From contig NZ_KI519428.1 of assembly GCF_000482465.1 (NCBI RefSeq), forward strand, positions 81,917 through 145,916: a DNA stretch of 64,000 bases. The letters run 5' to 3'. Positions 1 through 8,518 of the stretch are shown here, one piece after another (the first letter of the stretch is position 1; each line of letters begins with the position of its first letter). Source of the DNA: Runella limosa DSM 17973 (GTDB lineage: Bacteria; Bacteroidota; Bacteroidia; Cytophagales; Spirosomataceae). The notes below the pieces were generated by a model. That model searched no databases. It had not been told where the DNA came from and saw only the letters and a list, made by a program, of their open reading frames with translations. The position numbers and the translations under genes were made by a program.

Positions 1-3000
1 AATTCTTTGGTTCCTGTATTTTTGATAGTAAAGGTTCTCACAAGCGAATTTCCAATAAATACATCGCCAAAACTTGTATGATCCGTGTCAGTAGGAGAGG
101 TGTCTCCATCGACAATCGAAGTGGTATTCCCTTGAATGTCGATTTCGGGATAATGCTGCAACCCACCAGAAGCAACCCAATTGGAAGTTGTTCCGTTGAG
201 CGCAAATCCCGTCATGGTTCCAGTTCTAGCAGTACCATTGGTTTGTGCATCAAGAAGGGAGGTGTTGCCTGTATTGTCGCCGCCTGCCGTACCTTGGTTG
301 AAGTTGTAGTAGGCCACCAGGCCACTTTCATTTCCTGCTAACTCATTGAATAAATTGGCTTGTATTTGCGCTTGCGTTCGTTGAACATTCCAAATACGTA
401 ACTCATCCATCGTACCATTCCAGGGATAACCGCCTACCCGTGAACCCAACCACATATCTGTACTAACGGTGGGGAAATTGCCTTGAAAGCTGGCCGTAGG
501 TGTCGGTTGGCCATCCACATAGGCATATACTGTGCTCGTTGCCCCGTTGTAAGTAAAAGCATAATGGTGCCAGCAATCTTCGATGTGATAATCCGTGACA
601 TAGGCATTGTCCCCGTAAACAGCTAGTGCCAGGGTGGGTCCCCAAACTAACGTCGTTCCAGCCCCAGTAAAGTTGATGGGAAATGAAAAATTAGGTGCTC
701 CTTTTGCCCAAAACTCAACGGTGGTTGAATTTGTACCAAACAATGGGGTTGGCATAGGAATTTCAATGAGATCATCACTTCCGTCAAAATGTAGGGCATT
801 GGCATTGACCGAGCTACTTGTCGCGGATACTTCAAAATCGTACGTTGATTTGTTACAATCGTTGTTCAAAATCGAAATAATAGCGGTTTGGGTAGTAGCT
901 GAGTTAGAGGAAAAAGTAACCGTAAATGTTACAGAAATGCCAGAAGAAAGCGGACTTGGCGAACTCAGATTACCTATTGTGAATTTTGCATTGCTGCTCG
1001 TGATGGCACTAATCACAAGCGGAGCGGTTCCTGTGTTCTGAATGGTAAAGGTTCTCGTAATGGCTGCTCCTGAAGTAGTGCCAAAATTTGTATCATTCAA
1101 TACCGACGTACCCGTTGTGCCATCGGGAATATCCTGATCTTTCCCTTTGATGTTGATTTCAGGGGCATTTACCGTCACTGTGAACGTACAGCCCACGGCT
1201 GAATTGGTACCATCTGTCCCTGTTAAAGTAACTGTGGTAGTACCAATGTTAAAGCTAATTGCCCCACTACTTGTGCCATCGGCAATCCCGCTGATGGTTC
1301 TTGTAGTTGCTCCGCTCAACGTATATCCCCAAGTTGCTCCCGAACAGTTATCCGATAGCGGGTCTGCTATGGTATAATCGGCGGTACAGCTACCTGATGC
1401 CACTGTCATTGTTTGGTTGGAAGGGCAAGCTGAGAAGGACGGTGCTACGCAACTTCCTGTCCCAGAGATATTAAACGTATAATTGGCTTCGTCGCAATCG
1501 TTGTTGAGTACCGTAATGGTAGCATTTTGGGCGCCTGTGGCTGTGGGTGTAAAGGTCAGGGTAAACGTAGCAGAGCTATTGGCTGCAACCGTTGTGGGCA
1601 CATTGCTCACCACAAACGTAGCATTATTAGACGTAATGTTAGTAATGGTCAAAACATCATTGCCTGTATTTTGAATGGTAAACGTCCGTCCCAAAGCGCT
1701 GCTGGTGTTCACACTGCCGAAATCAGTATGATTGGCCGTGGCGGTGGATGTACTACCGTTCAAAATGGAAACCAAAGGAGAGCCGCCCTGTACGTTAATT
1801 TCGGGAGCGACTACCGCAGGGCAATTCGTCCCTGAAATGACCCCACCAGAGGCAATCCAGTTGGAAGTAGTTCCAGTGAGAGCAAAGCCTGTTAAAGTAC
1901 CGTTATTAGCTCCGCCAATCGTTGTGGCCAAATCGTTTAGCGTAGTTGTGCCGCTATTGTCGTTGTTCGCAAGTCCTTGATTGAAAGGGTAATAAGCTAC
2001 TAGATTTGCTTCTGTGCCCGTCAATTCACAATTACGCTGTTGATTAATTTGTTCACAAGTACGGGCTGTGTTCCAAATACGCAATTCATCTAATGCTCCC
2101 TTAATTGGCAGGCAACAGCCCGAGCCAATGCGTAATACATCAAAACTAGGCGGGGCGCTGTTGCCCTTGGTATATAACAAAACGCCATTTTTATAAAAAT
2201 AGCCCGTCCCATTGTTATAAACATACGCAAAGTGCTGCCAGGTATTAAGGACAACCGTGTTGGCAGGAATGTCTGCGGGGGTCATTCGGCTCGCTATATC
2301 AGTACCTACATACACTGAGCCGTTGGCCGTGGAATGAAATGTAAAGCCGTTCCAGTGCCCACTAGAGGCACTCCCAATCGAAATTTCTTGGTTATAATCG
2401 CTTAATGATTCGGGTTTTAGCCAAAACTCGACGGTGAACTGAGTAGGTGGGGTTGGGAGTAAGCCCGATGCTGTAATAAGGTCATTAGAGCCATCAAAGT
2501 GAAGGGCAGCCCCAGCATTTGCGCCAACGCCTGTCACCGCAAAATTATACAAAGACTCGTCGCAGTCATTGCTGTTGACTTCTATCGCCGCTGTCCGCGT
2601 CCCTAGCGCTGTTGGGACAAACGTAATTGTAAAAGTTGCTGTATTACCTGTCGCGATGGTCAACGGGAAAGAGGCTCCACCAACCGTAAACTCGCTTTGG
2701 TGAGTACCTGATTTTCCAATGCTGCTAACGACCAAGTTGCTCACACCAGTGGAATTACTAATGGTAAATGTTTTAACAACAGGACTGTTGACCAATGCCC
2801 CTCCAAAATCAGTATTGTTGGTCGTTGAGGTTGACGTTGTGCCATCAGAAATGGATACCAAGGGCGTACCTCCCTGCACGTCGATTTCGGGCATGACTAC
2901 CGTAGGACAACTTGTGCCAGTAACGACCCCACCCGCTCCGATGAAGTTGGAACTGCTGCCGTTGAGGGAGAATGAAAAAAGAGTACCGTCGTTGGCGCCT

Positions 3001-5753
3001 CCGATGAGGGTAGCGTCGTCGGTAAGGGTGGTAAGGCTTGTGTTATTCGACGCGGCTACTCCTTGGTTGCCCTTGAAATACACTTGCAAGTTAGCAGACA
3101 AGGCATCCACTTCGCATCCTTTTAATTGACTGATTTCTTCTGCGCAAAGCGCACGGTTATAGAATCGAATATCATCTAAAGCCCCTTTAAAGTTGGTACT
3201 GCCATTGCTATAAAGCGAACTTCTCCCTAAATAACCTGTCGTACCAAAACTAGCATTACCAGACATCGTAAAAGAGCCAACAAGTGCTCCGTCCACGTAC
3301 CCTTTTATGAGTTGTCCGTCGCCTTCCCACGTCATTGCAATGTGCTTCCAAGTGTCTAAGCCTGAAAAAGGTACCGAAAACTGATTGCCTGTCCAGCCCG
3401 CTCGGAAAAATATTTTTGTCCCATTATCATAAAGAAAAATAGCTACGTTTTCAGTGCCAAGCTCAACGATTACTGGTGCACCTACTGTTTGAGAAGTTGC
3501 TGCATTCATCCAAAAAGAAATCGTCCCTGCCGTTGAAGTCATTCCTGTCGTCGGGAAACTGACGTAATCGTCGGTTCCATCAAAGTCAAGGGCTGCTCCT
3601 GCCACAAGAGGAGAGTTGTATGACAACGTCACTTGTCCAACGCTAGGTAAGTTATAGTTGATGTACCAATTACTAGGCAGATTCACCGTTGAGAACGTAC
3701 CTGATAGAGACGTCGCACTAATGATGGTGAGTTGATGACCATTGCTTCCAGTATAGCTATTTATGAGTGAGACGTTGAGGGTTCCATTAAGCGTAGCTGT
3801 CCCTGTCACGTTGAGCTTGTCGTGCTGCGTACAGGCCGTTGTACCTCCTAGTTCAATCGTGAGCGTTCCGCTATTGGTGTACCCATTTGAATACGTAAGG
3901 CAACCTGGAGAGGTACCTGGGGCTACCGTTCCTCCGCCTGGATTGGTAAACAACGTACTCGAAAAAGTGCCCGTGCCATTGTAGGTACCGTTGCTGTTAA
4001 ATGTCCCCGTACCTGTCACGGTGCCGTTATTAGTAAACGTTGCAGATGCTTGGGTAGTAATGGTACCCAAATTGGTGGCCGTGACAGCAGAACCTACGGT
4101 AAAGGTACCTGAGTTGGTGATTATCCCTGAAGCAGTGTTGCTTATGCTTGCTAATCCACTTCCTTGGGTCATTGAAAAAGCGCCTTCGTTGTTAAACGTA
4201 CCTGCGTTACTAAAAGGTAATAGGCCGAGGGACATGGTTGCTCCTGGGCTGTTGGTTATTGTGCCTCCTGATTTGTTGGTGACATTCAGGTAGTTAAATG
4301 AAAACGTGTTATTGTTGGTAAACGTCCCCGAATTGTCGAGCCCTGCTGACATTGTCCCATTATTGGTCACAGTTTTATTAGCCGCATTGATAAAGCCATT
4401 GAATTGAACTGAACCGCCACTATTGTTTACAAACGTGCCATTGTTTTGAACATTGATATATTGACCAGCGATCAAGGTTCCCGAATTATTGATCGTACCC
4501 GTGTTTGTAAAACTGCCATAGGTAGAGGTACTGGTACCACTGTGATTGAACGTTCCTGAATTGTTAAAACTGCCATTCAGATTTGAGAAGTTTCCCGTTG
4601 AGGCAGTAGTCATAGTACCCGCATTGTTTAAAGTACCATTATCTGCTGCTAAAGTACCATCAATGTTAAGCGTTGCCCCCGATTGAATGGTAATGGTAGG
4701 CATAGCGTTCATGGTAAAAGTAGTGGAGGCATTAATCGTAAACGAAGTGCCCGAAGGGAAGGAAATTGACCCGCCCGACATGGTACAATTGGAGGCTATG
4801 ACAACGGCTTCGCCACTATTGAGGGTTGCTGTGGTAGGAACGACCCCTCCACTCCAATTGGAAGCGGTTGCCCAATTGATGTCAGTGGTTCCGTTGAAGG
4901 TATATGTGACCGCTGTACTTCCTAAACCGCCCAAGGCGGCTGTTCCAGAAAGCCGTATTCTATCGATGGTCAAACTACCATTGCTGAAGAAGTAGGTAAA
5001 GAGATTATTCATCGTCGCAAGATTGGACGCAGAGGTAGCGATGGTGACTTTACCTGTGACATTGGTCGAAGCTGAACCGATGCTAGCAGCGTTCATCGCC
5101 GTTTGGTTGAGTGTCGTTCCGTCAAAGAAGTTATTGTATTGGGCCAAGGTTAGTATCCATGCAGAAGTAGAGCCGTTATCGTATGAGAAGGCATACAGGT
5201 AAGTGGTGGAGGTACTCAATGCGTTTCCATTGGTCATACCTTGTATCCCTGTCCCCTTTATACCTAAAGAAGCTAAGCCAGATTGACCATCGTTGGCGGG
5301 CATAAAGCCCAGGTAATGATTTTGATTATTGCTAGATGCAGCTGTTCCCAATCCGAGCATCAATACCGAACTTGGTATAGGGGCAGAATTTAACTTAAAT
5401 AGAAAACTGCCCGATATTGGTCCAGAGGCAGAAAATCCCGTAGTAATACTGCGAGAAGCAGATTGGCCACTAGCGACGGTCATTGCCCCTCCTGGGCTGG
5501 ATAATCCGCCAAAACTAAGCCCCGTACTGGTGTAAGCATTGGTGCCATTTGCCCAAGCTGTGGCAAAGCCAGTGCCACCATTTTGCCCCGTAAGGTTGCC
5601 TGAGGTTCCACCATACTCGAAGTCTTCGGTGATGGTTATTTGGGCAAAAATGGGTTGGGTAAAAACCAACGAGAGACCAAGAAAGCAGCAGCAAAAAATG
5701 ACAAAGAAGTAGTTGCTTTTGGTCGGAAAAGAAGGGTAGAGATTCGCTTTCAT
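1..5753 (-). CDS. Giant secreted modular LamG/anchor-domain surface protein (partial, C-terminus beyond the window)
   Basis: The frame is open from an ATG at 5753 to the left edge (more than 1,917 codons), and I read it through without a stop. Residues 1-37 form a signal peptide (hydrophobic core, cleavage near FAQ). Next comes a region with typical secreted-protein wording (TEDFEYGG near the start). About residues 355-600 are G/T/N-rich short repeats of the NNGTF/NSGTF kind, expected to form a beta-helix, followed by an autotransporter-like VAPGTSPG stretch. Then come repeated modules: LamG (~719-864), Ig-like choice-of-anchor domain (~951-1071), LamG (~1083-1231), anchor (~1318-1431), HYR (~1434-1528), anchor (~1529-1641), LamG (~1651-1798) and anchor (~1868 to the edge). 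Each LamG opens with a [DH]FDGxxD motif. Such proteins are normally exported by the type IX system and act in adhesion or glycan binding. The sorting tail would lie outside the window. No enzyme domain is seen. Confidence 0.85.
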   Translation of the reverse strand, partial: MKANLYPSFPTKSNYFFVIFCCCFLGLSLVFTQPIFAQITITEDFEYGGTSGNLTGQNGGTGFATAWANGTNAYTSTGLSFGGLSSPGGAMTVASGQSASRSITTGFSASGPISGSFLFKLNSAPIPSSVLMLGLGTAASSNNQNHYLGFMPANDGQSGLASLGIKGTGIQGMTNGNALSTSTTYLYAFSYDNGSTSAWILTLAQYNNFFDGTTLNQTAMNAASIGSASTNVTGKVTIATSASNLATMNNLFTYFFSNGSLTIDRIRLSGTAALGGLGSTAVTYTFNGTTDINWATASNWSGGVVPTTATLNSGEAVVIASNCTMSGGSISFPSGTSFTINASTTFTMNAMPTITIQSGATLNIDGTLAADNGTLNNAGTMTTASTGNFSNLNGSFNNSGTFNHSGTSTSTYGSFTNTGTINNSGTLIAGQYINVQNNGTFVNNSGGSVQFNGFINAANKTVTNNGTMSAGLDNSGTFTNNNTFSFNYLNVTNKSGGTITNSPGATMSLGLLPFSNAGTFNNEGAFSMTQGSGLASISNTASGIITNSGTFTVGSAVTATNLGTITTQASATFTNNGTVTGTGTFNSNGTYNGTGTFSSTLFTNPGGGTVAPGTSPGCLTYSNGYTNSGTLTIELGGTTACTQHDKLNVTGTATLNGTLNVSLINSYTGSNGHQLTIISATSLSGTFSTVNLPSNWYINYNLPSVGQVTLSYNSPLVAGAALDFDGTDDYVSFPTTGMTSTAGTISFWMNAATSQTVGAPVIVELGTENVAIFLYDNGTKIFFRAGWTGNQFSVPFSGLDTWKHIAMTWEGDGQLIKGYVDGALVGSFTMSGNASFGTTGYLGRSSLYSNGSTNFKGALDDIRFYNRALCAEEISQLKGCEVDALSANLQVYFKGNQGVAASNNTSLTTLTDDATLIGGANDGTLFSFSLNGSSSNFIGAGGVVTGTSCPTVVMPEIDVQGGTPLVSISDGTTSTSTTNNTDFGGALVNSPVVKTFTISNSTGVSNLVVSSIGKSGTHQSEFTVGGASFPLTIATGNTATFTITFVPTALGTRTAAIEVNSNDCDESLYNFAVTGVGANAGAALHFDGSNDLITASGLLPTPPTQFTVEFWLKPESLSDYNQEISIGSASSGHWNGFTFHSTANGSVYVGTDIASRMTPADIPANTVVLNTWQHFAYVYNNGTGYFYKNGVLLYTKGNSAPPSFDVLRIGSGCCLPIKGALDELRIWNTARTCEQINQQRNCELTGTEANLVAYYPFNQGLANNDNSGTTTLNDLATTIGGANNGTLTGFALTGTTSNWIASGGVISGTNCPAVVAPEINVQGGSPLVSILNGSTSTATANHTDFGSVNTSSALGRTFTIQNTGNDVLTITNITSNNATFVVSNVPTTVAANSSATFTLTFTPTATGAQNATITVLNNDCDEANYTFNISGTGSCVAPSFSACPSNQTMTVASGSCTADYTIADPLSDNCSGATWGYTLSGATTRTISGIADGTSSGAISFNIGTTTVTLTGTDGTNSAVGCTFTVTVNAPEINIKGKDQDIPDGTTGTSVLNDTNFGTTSGAAITRTFTIQNTGTAPLVISAITSSNAKFTIGNLSSPSPLSSGISVTFTVTFSSNSATTQTAIISILNNDCNKSTYDFEVSATSSSVNANALHFDGSDDLIEIPMPTPLFGTNSTTVEFWAKGAPNFSFPINFTGAGTTLVWGPTLALAVYGDNAYVTDYHIEDCWHHYAFTYNGATSTVYAYVDGQPTPTASFQGNFPTVSTDMWLGSRVGGYPWNGTMDELRIWNVQRTQAQIQANLFNELAGNESGLVAYYNFNQGTAGGDNTGNTSLLDAQTNGTARTGTMTGFALNGTTSNWVASGGLQHYPEIDIQGNTTSIVDGDTSPTDTDHTSFGDVFIGNSLVRTFTIKNTGTKE

Positions 5754-5813
5754 ACGTTTCACGAAGTGATTATCTATGTACTTCGCAAAACAGCTAAATT
5801 CAGTGGGTTATGT

Positions 5814-5854
5814 GTTAGAACAAATCGGACAACTGCTGTCCGATTTGTTCTAAC
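5814..5854. repeat. Perfect 18-bp inverted repeat with 5-base loop
   Basis: The arms are GTTAGAACAAATCGGACA (5814-5831) and its exact complement (5837-5854), around the loop ACTGC. It lies between the stop of the HD oxygenase gene (5910) and the start of the giant surface protein (5753), both on the minus strand. There is no T-run on either side, so it is not a textbook intrinsic terminator. It could be a hairpin in the leader of the surface-protein mRNA, a protein-binding palindrome, or a dispersed palindromic repeat. Confidence 0.6.
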
Positions 5855-5909
5855 GTGTCATTTTTGTCGAAATAACGCACAAAAAAGCATTTTTAAAGTC
5901 GAGAAAAAC

Positions 5910-6458
5910 TCAAACCAGTACTTCTTCGCACAGTTGAAGGTAGTGCTCTAAATCGGGTTTGGCCAAGCCTGTCACTTTCGCAGCTTCGTCCCAGCGACGC
6001 ATCTGAATGATTAACTCAAAATACGGGTTTTGCTCAAAGGCAGCTGCTTCTTCGGCCGACATGGCCCCGCCTTGAAACTCCAAAGTTTTTAGGCTGGCCT
6101 CAGATAAGCCTGCGAAGTACTTGGGGTTTTTGAAGGTCAAGTACCGTTTGGCATTGACGTGGTTGGCTACCAAAATGCAGACTTTTTCGGGAAACCCTTG
6201 TGCCCGAAGCCACTCCGCCGCTACTTCTTCGTGGTCTTTACGGCCATATTCGGCCATGAGTTCTTCTTCTAATTCGGTGGGCATGAGGTGTCCAATATCG
6301 TGCAAGAAAGCTGCTACTTGGACCTCCGTGTCAAAGCCACCTTTACGGGCTAAATCGGCGCCTTGGGCCGCGTGTTCGAGTTGACTTACGTCTTCTCCAA
6401 AATATTGGTCGTCGCCTTGTGCTTCAAACAACTGGCGAATGGTGGTGATTGCGGACAT
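5910..6458 (-). CDS. phnZ: PhnZ-like HD-domain mixed-valent iron oxygenase (phosphonate degradation HDIG protein)
   Basis: This 182-residue HD-domain protein matches the phosphonate-operon HDIG family. Candidate di-iron ligands are H29, H53-D54 (in FLHDIGHL), H76, H100 and D157 (in RRWDEAAK). Y19 and E22 in the YFGE motif have the spacing of the substrate-gating Tyr and Glu of characterised PhnZ. PhnZ cleaves the C-P bond of (R)-1-hydroxy-2-aminoethylphosphonate to glycine and phosphate; relatives act on N-methylated analogues. It lies downstream of the secreted phosphatase-fold gene (90-base gap) and near phosphonatase-like and FAD genes on the other strand, which supports the call. The hydroxylase PhnY that normally supplies its substrate is not in the window, so the exact substrate is uncertain. 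The ATG start at 6458 is the only sensible one. Confidence 0.8.
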   Translation of the reverse strand: MSAITTIRQLFEAQGDDQYFGEDVSQLEHAAQGADLARKGGFDTEVQVAAFLHDIGHLMPTELEEELMAEYGRKDHEEVAAEWLRAQGFPEKVCILVANHVNAKRYLTFKNPKYFAGLSEASLKTLEFQGGAMSAEEAAAFEQNPYFELIIQMRRWDEAAKVTGLAKPDLEHYLQLCEEVLV

Positions 6459-6512
6459 TTTTTTGAATGAAAATTTGAATTATCTGCGCCTTAGCTGATT
6501 ATCTGTTTTTTT

Positions 6513-6548
6513 CGTCTGACTGTTGTTCTTCGTCAGACGAAGAACAAC
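6513..6548. promoter_or_regulatory. Two overlapping, mutually exclusive hairpins
   Basis: GTTGTTCTTCGT (6522-6533) pairs with ACGAAGAACAAC (6537-6548) around a 3-base loop. An alternative stem pairs CGTCTGAC (6513-6520) with GTCAGACG (6532-6539). The two share bases 6532-6539, so only one can form at a time. They lie in the gap between the phosphatase-fold gene and the HD oxygenase gene, both read on the minus strand. Neither has a T-run in the direction of transcription. A role in mRNA processing or differential expression of the two genes is inference. Confidence 0.45.
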
Positions 6549-7625
6549 TCATTTAAAAACAGTTTGAATGGCTTCTCCTACTGAATGTTCACACGTAAAA
6601 TGTAGCCCAAGTGCTTTGGCGAGCGTTTGAGCGATTTGGTTTTGAAATAACACCTCCGTGTGTTTTACTTCTCCCTTCGCAGGGGTATCGGGGCCAAGTG
6701 CTCCCATCCAAATTTGAAAACAATCGGGCGTTTTGGTGCCGTGGTCTTTCCAACGCGCTTTAGGCGTATGTCCGCGTCCGTGATCGGTGGTCAGTAAAAT
6801 GGTGGTTTTTCCTTTGTACTCAGGTTGTGATTGGAGGTAGCTCCACAAATCTGCGATGAATTTATCGACCATATTGGCCGTTAACAAATACTGGTCGTAC
6901 TTTCCCGTGTGGGCAAAGTCATCGGTTTCGTCAAACGAAAGAAAAAATACCTTAGGCTTATTTTTTTGAATGTACTCTTTGGCCATGTAGTAGGTAATAA
7001 AATCTTGGCGAGTTTCGCCCCAAGGACTTGGCAATTTGTCTTGAATGTCATTCAGCAATTGTTCGCGAGGGTTGGGGTTCGCTACGGGTTCGTGCCCCGC
7101 ATTGACGGGAATGCCCGTGCGTTTTTCGTTCACAATGTGAGGCACCACATCCCAAGTAGCATAGCTGGCTACCTTGCCTTTGTACTTGGGTTGGTTATTG
7201 ATGAATTCAAATACGGTGGTATTGGGATTGTCAATTTTATCGTTTGAGTTGATACGCTCGTCGGCAAAGCCACTCAAAATCTCATTGTAGCCAGGGTAGC
7301 TAAACCAGTAGGTGTTTGAGACGTTCATGCGGCTGCCATTCCAGCGATTTCCGTAGAGTTGGCCTTGTTTAGCAATGGTATTCCAGAAAAAAGGAAACAG
7401 TTTTTGACGTCGCTCTTCGGGTGTATTGGCCCAAAATTGCTTGATGAGCTTGGCGGTGTCGCTGGTGTAAGTTGGGTCAAAAAGCAGGGAAGAATCGGCA
7501 CCTCCAAACATTTCTTGCCACCGAAGGCCGTCGGTGGTAATCAGAATGACGTTTTCGGTTTGGCGCTGGGCGATGCTTTTTGGTACAATAGAAATCAACA
7601 GTAACAAGGCAAGAGTAAACTTCAT
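6549..7625 (-). CDS. Secreted alkaline-phosphatase-superfamily hydrolase
   Basis: The protein has 358 residues with a signal peptide (residues 1-19, cleavage after SIA), so it should be periplasmic or secreted. The fold is that of the alkaline phosphatase/sulfatase metalloenzymes. It shows a first metal aspartate at D32 in LITTDG, a likely nucleophile region in SYPGYNEIL, a second metal site DETDDFAH, a TTDHGRGH motif and a late His. Members of this superfamily hydrolyse phosphate mono- or diesters; phosphonoacetate hydrolase (PhnA) is a distant relative. It is transcribed toward the PhnZ-like gene and divergently from the HAD and FAD genes. A role in releasing phosphate or phosphonate from larger molecules would fit but is inferred from position only. 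Confidence 0.75.
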   Translation of the reverse strand: MKFTLALLLLISIVPKSIAQRQTENVILITTDGLRWQEMFGGADSSLLFDPTYTSDTAKLIKQFWANTPEERRQKLFPFFWNTIAKQGQLYGNRWNGSRMNVSNTYWFSYPGYNEILSGFADERINSNDKIDNPNTTVFEFINNQPKYKGKVASYATWDVVPHIVNEKRTGIPVNAGHEPVANPNPREQLLNDIQDKLPSPWGETRQDFITYYMAKEYIQKNKPKVFFLSFDETDDFAHTGKYDQYLLTANMVDKFIADLWSYLQSQPEYKGKTTILLTTDHGRGHTPKARWKDHGTKTPDCFQIWMGALGPDTPAKGEVKHTEVLFQNQIAQTLAKALGLHFTCEHSVGEAIQTVFK

Positions 7626-7708
7626 GGGATAAAAGGGTTTAGAGTATTTAGTAAAACTAATAAAAAGTTAATAAATAATGAAATTAATTAACTCGAATTT
7701 ATTTGAAA

Positions 7709-7743
7709 TTTGTGTAATTTTGTTTAGTAATTATATACATTTG
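7709..7743 (+). promoter_or_regulatory. Candidate Bacteroidota promoter for the HAD-FAD pair
   Basis: A perfect -7 element TACATTTG (7736-7743) lies 23 bases before the ATG at 7767. A TTTG at 7709-7712 could be the -33 element, but the 23-base spacing is longer than the usual 19-21. The surrounding 7626-7766 gap is very AT-rich and also separates the divergent phosphatase-fold gene. Confidence 0.4.
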
Positions 7744-7766
7744 ACCCACTTAAAGCTGAAAAAGTA

Positions 7767-8453
7767 ATGATGGAAGCAAATCAAATAGAATTAGTCATTT
7801 TTGACATGGCTGGAACGACCATAGACGAGCAGAATGCCGTATATAAGGCCATTCATCAAGCGCTTAATGAAGCGGGTTATCACTGCTCTTTAGAATTAGT
7901 ATTGGAAATTGCGGCAGGTAAAGAAAAATTCCAAGCCATAAAAGATGTGATTACGCATCTAAATAGGCATGTTCCATCCGATACTGCGGTGGGGGTTGTA
8001 CATAAAGATTTTAAGCAAAAGTTAGATACTGTTTACGCCAGCGGTATCGCCCGCGCCATGCCCGATGCCGAGGCTGTGTTTGAGGAGTTACGTGCCAGAA
8101 ATATAAAAGTAGTGCTCAATACAGGTTACTCGCGTGAAGTGGCTACTTTATTGATGCAGCAGTTGGGGTGGTCTGTTCCACAAACAGTTGATGCCCTGGT
8201 GACAGCCTCTGATGTGACCCAAGGCCGCCCGCATCCCGACATGATTTTGGAAGCCATGCGCTTGGTAGGCGTACGAGAGCCCAAGGCAGTTGCCAAAATC
8301 GGTGATTCGGGCATTGACCTTGAAGAAGGCCACAATGCGGGCTGTGGGCTCGTGGCGGGCGTCCTTACTGGCGCACAAACCCGCCCTCAACTCGCTACGG
8401 CAAATCCAACCCATATTTTTGAGCATTTGACAGAATTGTTGGAGGAAATCTGA
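7767..8453 (+). CDS. Phosphonatase-like HAD hydrolase
   Basis: A 228-residue haloacid-dehalogenase-fold protein. Motif I is FDMAGTT with the nucleophile D13. A cap-domain lysine region GKEKF (K52/K54) lies about where true phosphonatase (PhnX) carries its Schiff-base lysine. GRPHPDMI, typical of the phosphonatase-like branch, and a late IGDSGIDLEEG acidic motif follow. PhnX cleaves phosphonoacetaldehyde to acetaldehyde and phosphate. This branch is recurrent in phosphonate operons but is distinct from classical PhnX, so the substrate is inferred. The FAD oxidoreductase follows after 65 bases on the same strand. Two adjacent ATGs (7767, 7770) make the start uncertain by one codon. Confidence 0.75.
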   Translation: MMEANQIELVIFDMAGTTIDEQNAVYKAIHQALNEAGYHCSLELVLEIAAGKEKFQAIKDVITHLNRHVPSDTAVGVVHKDFKQKLDTVYASGIARAMPDAEAVFEELRARNIKVVLNTGYSREVATLLMQQLGWSVPQTVDALVTASDVTQGRPHPDMILEAMRLVGVREPKAVAKIGDSGIDLEEGHNAGCGLVAGVLTGAQTRPQLATANPTHIFEHLTELLEEI

Positions 8454-8518
8454 TGTATTGTATTAGTTTTGTTTTCATTTGCCTCGTCATGACGATTGGC
8501 ACATATTATACTTAATTT

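Noticed and set aside
634..5535. Several plus-strand open frames of 60-136 codons opposite the surface protein
   Set aside because: The minus frame is continuous with a signal peptide and clear domains; the plus frames are low-complexity shadows.
6549..7625. Phosphonoacetate hydrolase (PhnA)
   Set aside because: The fold and context fit, but the signal peptide and SYPGYNEIL motif point to a broader secreted phosphatase family; not enough to name the substrate.
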